Program-made: the position numbers and the translations under genes
The notes under the pieces: model-generated
What the model was told of the DNA's origin: nothing
The model's database searches: none
Seen by the model: only the letters and a program-made list of their open reading frames with translations
Part shown: in pieces, positions 1-5,822 of the stretch
Numbering within the stretch: position 1 is the stretch's first letter
Layout of the letters: the number at the start of each line of letters is the position of its first letter
NCBI GenBank assembly: GCA_031254955.1
Contig: JAIRTK010000047.1
Span: 1 to 6,028, forward strand
Reading direction: 5' to 3'
Length of the DNA: 6,028 nucleotides
Origin: Opitutaceae bacterium
GTDB taxonomy: Bacteria > Verrucomicrobiota > Verrucomicrobiia > Opitutales > Opitutaceae

Positions 1-146
1 TCGTAGCCTTTGGCGGCATCGACGAGCGCGGCGGCGTTGAAGTGGCGGTAATGGTGCGCGATGAATTTCGAGATCGGGCCTTTTTTCGCGGCAAGCCCGG
101 CGTTGGAAGGGGATGGGGAGTTGGTTTTCTTTGGCTTCGTGCTCAT
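1..146 (-). CDS. Deoxyhypusine-synthase-like protein, N-terminal part (runs off left edge)
   Basis: The minus strand from the ATG at 146-144 is open to the window edge and gives 48 residues. After a Lys/Pro/Ser-rich leader of about 22 residues comes GPISKFIAHHYRHFNAAALV followed by DAAKGY. I recognise this from memory as the N-terminus of the bacterial deoxyhypusine-synthase-like family (an NAD-binding fold; the archaeal and eukaryotic enzymes transfer an aminobutyl group from spermidine to a lysine of eIF5A). Bacteria have no eIF5A, so bacterial members probably act in polyamine metabolism or have another substrate; that role is inference. The NAD site and catalytic lysine lie outside the window. 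No Shine-Dalgarno is visible upstream, but no other in-frame ATG fits. The gene is divergent from the TonB receptor, with 188 bp between the two starts. Family assignment rests on a short segment but the match is distinctive. Confidence 0.78.
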   Translation of the reverse strand, partial: MSTKPKKTNSPSPSNAGLAAKKGPISKFIAHHYRHFNAAALVDAAKGY

Positions 147-262
147 GGAGCGCGCAGTCAAAGGCGCGCCGGACGAAAGCGCCACACAAAAGGCGAACGT
201 CCCAAACAGCCTTAAAATCCTGTCCCCCTTCCGGCGCACTCCATTTTTTGCGGGCTACCCTT

Positions 263-291
263 TTGAAAGGCATTACAGAATTTGTAATTAT
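263..291 (+). promoter_or_regulatory. Candidate sigma70-type promoter for the TonB receptor
   Basis: TTGAAA at 263-268 resembles a -35 hexamer (5 of 6 to TTGACA). AATTAT at 286-291, after a 17-bp spacer, matches 4 of 6 positions of TATAAT. The stretch is locally AT-rich in a GC-rich region. Transcription would begin near 297-300, so the inverted repeat at 300-343 would sit at the very 5' end of the mRNA. Called by eye; no transcript data. Confidence 0.38.
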
Positions 292-299
292 TTGGTCTT

Positions 300-343
300 G
301 CGTCTCATTATCTGAAAATAATTCTGGCTGCGTAATGAGACGC
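300..343. repeat. Perfect 11-bp inverted repeat spanning the receptor start codon
   Basis: GCGTCTCATTA at 300-310 is the exact reverse complement of TAATGAGACGC at 333-343, with 22 bp between. The ATG at 335-337 lies within the right arm. On RNA the two arms could form an 11-bp stem that hides the start codon. On DNA the same symmetry could be an operator covering the transcription start. The sequence alone does not decide between these. Confidence 0.8.
306..327 (+). promoter_or_regulatory. Possible Fur-like iron operator
   Basis: TGAAAATAATTCTGG at 313-327 matches about 10 of the 14 fixed positions of the 7-1-7 Fur consensus (TGATAATnATTATCA), with the left half (TGAAAAT) much better than the right. 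It is directly preceded by CATTATC (306-312), the complement of a Fur-type GATAATG half-site. It sits between the candidate promoter and the start of a receptor gene that is probably involved in iron uptake. AT-rich sequence gives such matches by chance, and Fur sites of this phylum are poorly known to me. Confidence 0.3.
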
Positions 344-2572
344 AATCCCACTAAATCCATTAGCAACATGCTCATCGTTCGCAGCCTCGCTGCCGCTTGT
401 GGTGCAACAGTCGTTGCCATGTCCATCATAACCGGCCCCATCGCCGCACAAACCGCCACGTCACCCGCCGGCATTGCCGCCACCGCCGATGATGAGATCG
501 TCTCGCTCGAACGCCTCGTCGTCACCGGCGAAAAACTCGGGCGCACGCTCCAGCAAACGCAAACCAGCATCGCCGCCTACACCGCCGCCGACATCGACCT
601 CGCCAACGCCGACACCATCGCGGACATCTTCAACCGCACCGCCAACCTCTCCGATAATAACTATTCCTTCTCCATCCGCGGCATCCCCAGCAGCGGATTC
701 AGCTCCTTGGGCGACGGTTCCGACCTCGCCACGCTCATGGTGGACCATGTCGCCCTCGACAGCCGGATGTATGAGGCCGGCGTCTTCAACACCTGGGACA
801 TTTCCCAAATCGAAATCCTCCGCGGCCCGCAATCCGCCAACCAAGGTCGCAGTTCCCTCGCCGGCGCCATCGTTGGCCGCACACGCGACCCGTCCTTCCA
901 ATGGGACGCCCGTGCCCGCGCCTCCCACGCCTCGGAAAACACCTCGCAACTCGCCGCCGCCATCGGCGGCCCCGTCATCCCCGGTTGGCTCGCCTTTCGC
1001 GCCAGCATCGACCGCCAGACCACCGACGGCTCCATCACCAACGTCACCCAAAACCGCGACGATTGGGACTCCCGCGACATCACCACCTTTCGCGGAAAAC
1101 TCCTCCTCCAGCCCGACTCGTGGAAAGGTTTCTCCGCGCTCGCCAGCTACAGCCACACCCGCGCCGACAACGGCTCCCCCGCCTACGTTTACGCATTCAG
1201 CGCGGACAACCCATGGGCCGAACTGAAAAAACGCCAGGCCTTTGAAGACGCTCCCCTCAACGACCTCTCCGTCAGCCAGACCGCCTCGCTCGAAATCAAC
1301 CGGCAGTTTGCCAACGGCTGGCTCCTCACCGCCATCACCTCGTGGTATGATTACGACGACGAAGGTTTGAGGGATTCCGACAGTTCCCCCACACCCATCG
1401 GCGTCTCCTTCAGAACCTACGACCACGACGCCTTCGCGCAGGAAGTCCGTCTCCTCATCAAAGGCGAAACGTGGAAACTCCTTGCCGGCCTCTACGGCAA
1501 CATCACCGACAAGCGCTGGAACGTAAACGGCGACATGCCCTACTACCTCGCACCCTCGTTCTACGCGGTGTATTATTCCGACGTGCGAACACACAACAAA
1601 GTCAAAAACATGGCCGGCTTCCTCAACGGCGAATGGTCGCCGACCGCCAAATGGACATTCGCCGCAAGCCTGCGCTACGACTACGAAAAGGCCGATAACT
1701 CCACCGACCAAGCCGTCGCGCTCGTCCAAGGCACCGGCGCTCCCGCCATCGACGGCTTTCTTCAAGCCGTCATTGACAACGCCAACAACGGCTCCTCCGG
1801 CTCCAGCTCCATTGGCGTGCTCCTGCCCTCCGCCTCCGCCACCTACAACTGGACGGCGGACATCAGCACCGGATACTCCATCACGCGCGGCTACCGCTCC
1901 GGCGGCGTCAGCGTCAATCTCGCCCGCGGACAAGCCGTCCCCTTCGACCCCGAATACACATGGAACCACGAACTCTCCTTCCGCTCGCAATGGCTCGACA
2001 AAACCCTCTTCGTTAACGCCAACATCTACTATATCGACTGGAAAGATCAGCAGGTCGGCGTCACCCTCTCCGACGCCCTCTTTGACACCCAGACCGCCAA
2101 TGCCGGAAAATCCTCGCTCTACGGCGGCGAAATCGAAGTGCGCGAAAAAATCACCGCCCAATGGACACTCTGGCAAACCATCGGTTACAGCCACACCCGC
2201 TTCGACGACTTCGTTGACGGCGGCTCCGACTACAGCGGCAACGAATTTCCCTTCGCCCCCGAATGGACGCTCGGCGCCGGCGCGAGCTGGCAACATCCCG
2301 CCGGCTGGTTTGCCACCACCAGTTTCAACTACATCTCCAGCGCCCAAAGCGACGCTAGAAACCGCCCCGACCTCAAACTCGGCGACCGCCACCTCCTCTC
2401 AGCCAAGGCCGGCTACGCCACGCGCAACTGGTCCGTCTATGCCTTTGGCAGCAACCTCCTCGACGATTTCTACATGACCTCCCGCTGGGGCGCCAGCAGC
2501 TCCGGCTACACCAGCGCCGGCACCGTCGGCGCGCCCCGCCTCATCGGCGTCGCCTTTGAAGCGCGCTACTGA
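335..2572 (+). CDS. TonB-dependent outer-membrane receptor
   Basis: The 745-residue protein is an energy-coupled outer-membrane importer, probably for an iron-siderophore or similar chelate. Residues 1-38 look like a signal peptide: basic start with R2, R3 and K7, hydrophobic stretch about 17-38, and a likely cut near PIAA/QT. A TonB-box-like segment follows (EIVSLERLVVTG, about 54-65). The plug domain, about 68-185, carries FSIRGI (112-117) and IEILRGPQS (159-167) followed by a GRSSLAGAI stretch (171-179), all family hallmarks. The remainder is a barrel with alternating aromatic strands. It ends in Tyr745, as expected for BAM-dependent assembly. Length is normal for the family. ATG 335 was chosen because it gives a complete signal peptide. 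ATG 368 (Met12) is a possible alternative, and neither has a Shine-Dalgarno. Reading further upstream to 113 would overlap the divergent gene and the promoter. The ligand is inferred mainly from the following PepSY gene. Confidence 0.93.
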   Translation: MRRNPTKSISNMLIVRSLAAACGATVVAMSIITGPIAAQTATSPAGIAATADDEIVSLERLVVTGEKLGRTLQQTQTSIAAYTAADIDLANADTIADIFNRTANLSDNNYSFSIRGIPSSGFSSLGDGSDLATLMVDHVALDSRMYEAGVFNTWDISQIEILRGPQSANQGRSSLAGAIVGRTRDPSFQWDARARASHASENTSQLAAAIGGPVIPGWLAFRASIDRQTTDGSITNVTQNRDDWDSRDITTFRGKLLLQPDSWKGFSALASYSHTRADNGSPAYVYAFSADNPWAELKKRQAFEDAPLNDLSVSQTASLEINRQFANGWLLTAITSWYDYDDEGLRDSDSSPTPIGVSFRTYDHDAFAQEVRLLIKGETWKLLAGLYGNITDKRWNVNGDMPYYLAPSFYAVYYSDVRTHNKVKNMAGFLNGEWSPTAKWTFAASLRYDYEKADNSTDQAVALVQGTGAPAIDGFLQAVIDNANNGSSGSSSIGVLLPSASATYNWTADISTGYSITRGYRSGGVSVNLARGQAVPFDPEYTWNHELSFRSQWLDKTLFVNANIYYIDWKDQQVGVTLSDALFDTQTANAGKSSLYGGEIEVREKITAQWTLWQTIGYSHTRFDDFVDGGSDYSGNEFPFAPEWTLGAGASWQHPAGWFATTSFNYISSAQSDARNRPDLKLGDRHLLSAKAGYATRNWSVYAFGSNLLDDFYMTSRWGASSSGYTSAGTVGAPRLIGVAFEARY

Positions 2573-2607
2573 TCCGCTGCCGTCCTCCCGGCCCTGATGC
2601 TGCCGCC

Positions 2608-3999
2608 ATGAGCACCGCCGCCCCCGCGCCCTCCGTCCTTCCGCCGTCCGCCCTGCGGAAACGGCCCCGCCGCTGGCTCGACGCGCTTTATCCCGCGATC
2701 TGGCGCTGGCACTTCTGGGCCGGGCTGCTGGTCGCGCCCGTGCTCGTCGTCGTCTCGCTTACCGGCGCGCTTTTTGTGTTTCACGATGAAATCAATGCGT
2801 GGCTTCATCCCGGCATGCATCGGGTCGAACCCGGCGAGGTGCGCCTGCCCTACGGCGCGCGCCTGGCCGCGGTGCGTGCGCATTTCGGCGAGGAATGGAG
2901 GCCGGTCTCTTTTTCCGAGTCCGACGATCCGGCGCAGGCGGATGAGTTTTTTTGCGAAAGGGACATTCATCCGGCGCATGAGGAGACGCAGGGCGGCAGG
3001 GACGCGGAGTCCGATGACCATGAACACGCGCACGAGCATGCGATTGTGATGGTGAATCCCTACACGGCGGAAATCACCGGCACCTTCAGCCAGGAGCGTA
3101 GTTTCATGGGCATCGTGCTGCGGCTGCATCGCTCGCTTCTCGGCGGCCCGCTCGGCCGCATCGTGGTCGAGCTTGCCACCTGCTGGGGCATCGTCTCGTT
3201 GCTCACCGGTTTGCTGCTGTGGTGGCCGCGCCTGAAGGAGAAAGTGCGGGGTGTGTGGCTGCCGCGTTTCGGGCGTGGCGGGAAGATCGCTTTGCGCGAC
3301 CTGCATACGGTGCCCGGCATCTACATCCTGCTCTTTGCGTTTCTCATCATGTTCACCGGGCTCCTTTTCTCGTCGGTGTGGGGCCGGGGATTTTTTGCCG
3401 GGCTCTATTTTGCCCGGCAACTTCCGGCGAGTTATGTCGCGCCGCCGAAGTCGGCGCTCCCTTCGGCCGATGCGACGCCGCTGTCCATCGACGAGGCAAT
3501 CGCCATCGCGCGCAAGGAATTTGATTTCGATCGTCTTTCAGTGGCCGTGCCGGAGAAACCCGATGCGTCCTGGATGATCGGCACACCGCTCGACGATCCG
3601 CTCAAACCGGGGGTATTTGTCTTTGTGGATGCCTATTCGGGAAAGATCCTCGATAAGATCATTTTTGGCGAGATGCCGCCCGGCGCGCGGATTGCGCTCT
3701 GGTTTTATTCCGTGCATGTCGGTTCCATTTTCGGACTGCCGACACAGATTCTCGCCGTCATCACCTGCCTCGCGATTGTGCTGATGAGCGTGACTGGAGT
3801 CATGATGTGGTGGCGCCGCCGTCCGCGCGGAAAATTCGGCGCGCCGCGCAAATCGCCCGGCTCGCCGCCCGTCCCCAAGACCATCGTCTGCGTGATCGTG
3901 TTTCTCGGCGTAATTTTCCCGCTCGTCGGCGCGAGCCTGCTGCTCCTGCTCGCCGGCCAGCTTATCGTCCGGCGCGTCCGCCGTAAATCCGCGCAGTGA
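2608..3999 (+). CDS. PepSY-associated TM protein, putative ferric-siderophore reductase
   Basis: This 463-residue inner-membrane protein belongs to the PepSY_TM (PiuB/FoxB-like) family, whose studied members use haem to reduce siderophore-bound Fe(III). Membrane segments are visible at about 34-57, 185-206, 234-255, 376-402 and 425-451. Family-typical histidines lie at or near them: H35 (HFWAGL), H174 (LRLHRSLLGG), H233 (RDLHTVPGIY) and H370 (YSVHVGSIFGLP); they are candidate haem ligands. A PepSY-like fold (DEAIAIA to DAYSGKIL) spans about 292-350 in the second periplasmic loop. The first loop carries a His/acid-rich insertion (116-144). The C-terminus is basic (RRVRRKSAQ), as expected for a cytoplasmic tail. 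The gene starts 35 nt after the receptor stop on the same strand, so co-transcription is likely. No Shine-Dalgarno is seen. Reductase function is inferred from family and context. Confidence 0.88.
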   Translation: MSTAAPAPSVLPPSALRKRPRRWLDALYPAIWRWHFWAGLLVAPVLVVVSLTGALFVFHDEINAWLHPGMHRVEPGEVRLPYGARLAAVRAHFGEEWRPVSFSESDDPAQADEFFCERDIHPAHEETQGGRDAESDDHEHAHEHAIVMVNPYTAEITGTFSQERSFMGIVLRLHRSLLGGPLGRIVVELATCWGIVSLLTGLLLWWPRLKEKVRGVWLPRFGRGGKIALRDLHTVPGIYILLFAFLIMFTGLLFSSVWGRGFFAGLYFARQLPASYVAPPKSALPSADATPLSIDEAIAIARKEFDFDRLSVAVPEKPDASWMIGTPLDDPLKPGVFVFVDAYSGKILDKIIFGEMPPGARIALWFYSVHVGSIFGLPTQILAVITCLAIVLMSVTGVMMWWRRRPRGKFGAPRKSPGSPPVPKTIVCVIVFLGVIFPLVGASLLLLLAGQLIVRRVRRKSAQ

Positions 4000-4146
4000 C
4001 TGCATCGCGCGACGCAAAGAGGGTTCGTCGCGGTTTCCGGCCCAATGTTTGTTGCAGGAACTTTTTAACCACGGAGACCGGCCGACACGGGGCCACGAGG
4101 GTGGCGCCGCCCGCCTCGCCGGTGCCGACCCGGTTGCAAGCTGGCC
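4000..4146. other. Spacer between convergent genes with GC hairpins and a degenerate ACGGAG-type repeat
   Basis: The 147 bp between the PepSY stop and the galactokinase stop hold no plausible gene. Besides the hairpin at 4008-4032 there is a GC-rich symmetric stretch at 4096-4118 (CGAGG paired with CCTCG around GGCGCC) that could fold on either strand. It lacks a clear T tract on either side. The text from 4064 (TTTTTAACCACGGAGACC, then GACACGG at 4084-4090) resembles a degenerate ACCACGGAG/ACACGGAG repeat that I associate, from memory, with intergenic DNA of this superphylum. Similar wording recurs at 5526-5544. Confidence 0.4.
4008..4032 (+). terminator. Possible terminator hairpin after the PepSY gene
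   Basis: CGCGACG (4008-4014) and CGTCGCG (4026-4032) form a perfect 7-bp stem with an 11-nt loop, starting 9 nt after the PepSY stop codon. Position and stem strength fit a terminator, but only GTTT follows instead of a proper U tract, so intrinsic termination would be weak. Confidence 0.35.
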
Positions 4147-5295
4147 TCACATCACCGCCGCGCCGTCGCCGGTCTGGCAGTGGAACACGTCGGGCTTCGC
4201 GCCGCCGTGCTTTTTCGCGTAGGCGGCGACCACGGCGGAGACTTCCGCCTCGCCAAACGCCGCGTCGGTCAACGCCATCACCGCGCCGCCAAATCCGCCG
4301 CCGGTCAGGCGCGCGCCATGGACGTGCGGCGTTTCCACGAGCGCGTCCACGAGCGTGTCGAGCGTGTCGGTGCTGTTCTCAAACTGGTGTTGCGAGCTGC
4401 GGTGCGAGGCGACGAGGAGCTGGCCGACCGCGGGCAGGTCGCCGCGCTCCAGCGCCGCCGTCACCCGGGCCACCCGGTCGATTTCCTCCAGCACGTGGCG
4501 GGCGCGTTTGCAGGCGGCGGCGGAGAGTTTTTCACGTCCGGCTTCGAGCGCGGGCAGGCTGGTTTCGACCAGCAGGGACACGCCGAGCGCCTTCGCGGCC
4601 TCCATGCACTCGCGGTTGCGCGCGGCGTAGAAGCCGTCCACGAGCGCGTGTTTGGTGTGCGTGTTGAAAATCCAGAAATGCGCGCCCGCCGGCATGGGCA
4701 CGGTGGCGAAGCGCGGCCCGAGGCAGTCGATGAACACGAGGTGGTCCTTTTTCCCGAAGCCCGACACGCCCTGGTCGAGGATGCCGCAGGGCATGCCGAC
4801 GAAGTGGTTTTCCGCGTGTTTGCCGATTTTCACCACGGTCTCGCGCGAGGTTTTTTCGACCTGCCCGGTGATGCCGAGAAACGCCAGCGCGGACGAAAGC
4901 TCGATGGCGGCGCTGCTGCTCATGCCCGAGCCGGGCGGCAGGTCGGACAAGTCGCAAAAATCAAATCCCTCCGGCGCGCGCAACCCGAACGCCGGCAGGG
5001 CCGCGATGACCCCGAGCGGGTAGTTCACCCAGTTCGCGTCGCCGGCCTGCTTGACCGGCGCGGCGGCGGGAAACTCAAGCAGGGTGTCGCTGAGCTTGCT
5101 GTAGAAACGCCGCCTCCCGTCGTCGCGTTTTGCGATGGCCGCCCACACGCCGCGGTCGAGCGCCGCGCCCAGCACGGTGCCGCCATTGTAATCGGTGTGG
5201 TTGCCGATAAATTCGATGCGGCCCGGCGCGCGCGTGACAAACTCAGGCTCGCGGCCAAAAACGGAGCGAAACAGGGAGGTGACTTGGGTTTTCAT
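4147..5295 (-). CDS. galK: Galactokinase (GHMP kinase family)
   Basis: The 382-residue protein should phosphorylate alpha-D-galactose at C1 with ATP, the entry step of the Leloir pathway in the cytosol. All three GHMP motifs are present. The sugar-binding signature is APGRIEFIGNHTDYNGG (23-39), the phosphate-binding loop is LPPGSGMSSSAA (119-130) and the third motif is LTGGGFGG (330-337). CGILDQ (170-175) contains the expected catalytic base Asp174, and Arg26 corresponds to the catalytic arginine. Length is typical (about 380-400). The usual IGEHTDY is IGNHTDY here, so the sugar-contacting Glu is Asn32. ATG 5295 is chosen because homology begins at once (MKTQVTSLFRSVFGREPEFV). The reading frame stays open upstream to 5394, but the added 33 residues look like translated spacer. 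No strong Shine-Dalgarno is seen. No other galactose genes lie in the window; the repeat region is directly upstream. Confidence 0.93.
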   Translation of the reverse strand: MKTQVTSLFRSVFGREPEFVTRAPGRIEFIGNHTDYNGGTVLGAALDRGVWAAIAKRDDGRRRFYSKLSDTLLEFPAAAPVKQAGDANWVNYPLGVIAALPAFGLRAPEGFDFCDLSDLPPGSGMSSSAAIELSSALAFLGITGQVEKTSRETVVKIGKHAENHFVGMPCGILDQGVSGFGKKDHLVFIDCLGPRFATVPMPAGAHFWIFNTHTKHALVDGFYAARNRECMEAAKALGVSLLVETSLPALEAGREKLSAAACKRARHVLEEIDRVARVTAALERGDLPAVGQLLVASHRSSQHQFENSTDTLDTLVDALVETPHVHGARLTGGGFGGAVMALTDAAFGEAEVSAVVAAYAKKHGGAKPDVFHCQTGDGAAVM

Positions 5296-5409
5296 AAACG
5301 GAAAACAAAAACCCTCGCCCGCCGCGCCCGCAAAGGCGAGCGAGTTTTGCGGATGGCGAAAGCGGGGGAAGGAAGGGCGCGGGGCGCGCCCCAAAAAACC
5401 GCCCTCGAT
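5296..5409. other. Leader and upstream region of galK
   Basis: This is the proximal 114 bp of a 733-bp gene-free interval. It holds the galK 5' region on the minus strand. I see no convincing -10/-35 pair. A perfect 12-bp palindrome, GGGGCGCGCCCC, lies at 5381-5392 and is followed on the plus strand by six A residues (5393-5398). Read on the minus strand the T run comes before the palindrome, so it is not an intrinsic terminator in either direction. Confidence 0.5.
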
Positions 5410-5497
5410 CTTTTACTCTCACTCGTTCTCGTCCGCTTACTCGTTCTCTTTTCCCAAACGTTTCAAAAGAGAAAAAGAAAACGAGTGAGAGTAAGAG
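5410..5497. repeat. Foldback of inverted pyrimidine/purine hexamer runs upstream of galK
   Basis: The left part (5410-5451) is seven hexamers of the CTCGTT/CTCTTA type in one register. The right part (5465-5497) is the purine counterpart, including AACGAG, TGAGAG and TAAGAG. ACTCTCACTCGTT (5415-5427) is the exact reverse complement of AACGAGTGAGAGT (5480-5492). Inside it, TTCTCTTTT (5444-5452) pairs exactly with AAAAGAGAA (5465-5473) around a 12-nt loop. The same hexamer vocabulary fills 5823-5954. Function unknown. Confidence 0.75.
5455..5465 (-). promoter_or_regulatory. Possible LacI-family operator core
   Basis: AAACGTTT (5456-5463) is an 8-bp palindrome with a central CG, the hallmark core of many LacI/GalR-family operators. 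It lies about 160 bp upstream of the galK start, in the loop of the foldback. Symmetry does not extend past the core, so chance is a real alternative. Confidence 0.25.
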
Positions 5498-5508
5498 CGT
5501 CTAACAAA
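5492..5508 (+). repeat. Left terminal inverted repeat of the MITE-like element (with TA)
   Basis: TAAGAGCGTCTAACAAA matches the reverse complement of 5803-5819 at 16 of 17 positions. The outer TA (5492-5493) is read as target-site duplication, leaving a 15-bp terminal repeat. Confidence 0.7.
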
Positions 5509-5557
5509 CGAAGGCTTGCCCGAAGAGACACAGCGGACACGGAGATGCGCGGCGGCG

Positions 5558-5586
5558 GATGTAGGGGCTTCGCTTGCGAAGCCCGT
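5558..5586 (+). repeat. REP-like unit, forward copy
   Basis: These 29 bp are the exact reverse complement of 5694-5722. Each unit contains a hairpin, GGGCTTCGC and GCGAAGCCC around a 2-nt loop, preceded here by a GATGTAG head. A short tail-plus-hairpin design is typical of repetitive extragenic palindromes. Copy number in the genome cannot be seen from here. Confidence 0.75.
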
Positions 5587-5604
5587 TGCTTGCGAAGCCC
5601 GTTG
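5573..5604 (+). repeat. 16-bp tandem duplication at the edge of the REP-like unit
   Basis: CTTGCGAAGCCCGTTG occurs twice head to tail (5573-5588 and 5589-5604) without a mismatch. It repeats the right half of the REP-like hairpin, suggesting slippage at the palindrome. Confidence 0.85.
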
Positions 5605-5693
5605 CCGGACAGCAGTCGCCAGTCGCGCGCGTTTGTGTTTCCTGCGACTGCGCCGGCGCACTGCCGGAAGCTAACCCGCGGCGTCCTTCCGCG

Positions 5694-5722
5694 ACGGGCT
5701 TCGCAAGCGAAGCCCCTACATC
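5694..5722 (-). repeat. REP-like unit, inverted copy
   Basis: Exact 29-bp reverse complement of 5558-5586, separated from it by 107 bp. The opposed pair resembles a bacterial interspersed mosaic element and could fold into one long stem. Confidence 0.75.
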
Positions 5723-5723
5723 T

Positions 5724-5750
5724 GGACTTCGTAAACGAATCCCCTGCATC
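5724..5750 (-). repeat. Diverged third REP-like copy
   Basis: This 27-bp stretch aligns without gaps to 5696-5722 with 22 identities. Three of its five changes fall in the hairpin arms (for instance GGGCTTCGC has become GGACTTCGT), weakening the stem. It lies directly next to the intact inverted copy, separated by one base, and looks like an older tandem copy that is decaying. Confidence 0.65.
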
Positions 5751-5802
5751 CTCGCCTTTCCCCACACTTTTCATACCGTCTTTCGGCCTGCCCTATTGTA
5801 AT

Positions 5803-5819
5803 TTTGTTAGGCGCTCTTA
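5803..5819 (-). repeat. Right terminal inverted repeat of the MITE-like element (with TA)
   Basis: TTTGTTAGGCGCTCTTA is the partner of 5492-5508. The single mismatch is T5500 against the complement of G5811. The outer TA (5818-5819) is the second copy of the proposed target duplication. Confidence 0.7.
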
Positions 5820-5822
5820 GGA

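Larger units (their letters stand above)
5494..5817. mobile_element. MITE-like non-autonomous element with nested REP-like repeats
   Basis: The 324-bp segment is bounded by inverted ends AGAGCGTCTAACAAA (left) and TTTGTTAGGCGCTCT (right), identical at 14 of 15 positions, each flanked by TA (5492-5493 and 5818-5819). No transposase is encoded; the frames across it are short and low-complexity. Removing the element and one TA joins two hexamer-rich purine runs (AACGAGTGAGAG on both sides), as expected for insertion into a repetitive purine tract. The interior is itself strongly symmetric: two opposed REP-like units, and GCAGTCGC (5612-5619) matched by GCGACTGC (5644-5651). TA duplication fits transposases of the IS630/Tc1 type and some IS5-group elements, but I cannot assign a family. 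The alternative is that the symmetry is a product of the flanking TAAGAG hexamers plus a shorter inverted repeat. Confidence 0.6.

Noticed and set aside
113..334. N-terminal extension of the receptor reading frame
   Set aside because: It overlaps the divergent gene start and the candidate promoter, and would bury the signal peptide 74 residues into the protein.
461..2392. 643-codon open frame antisense to the receptor
   Set aside because: Gly/Val/Ala-rich composition without recognisable domains; a typical shadow of a GC-rich gene with C-ending codons.
5296..5394. 33-residue N-terminal extension of galactokinase
   Set aside because: Family similarity begins at Met 5295; the extension is low-complexity spacer with no better start signal.
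5381..5398. GGGGCGCGCCCC plus A6 as a terminator
   Set aside because: The T run would precede the stem on the minus strand and is absent on the plus strand.
4180..5820. 546-codon open frame antisense to galK, running into the repeats
   Set aside because: It mirrors the galactokinase, then translates palindromes and hexamers; no family features.
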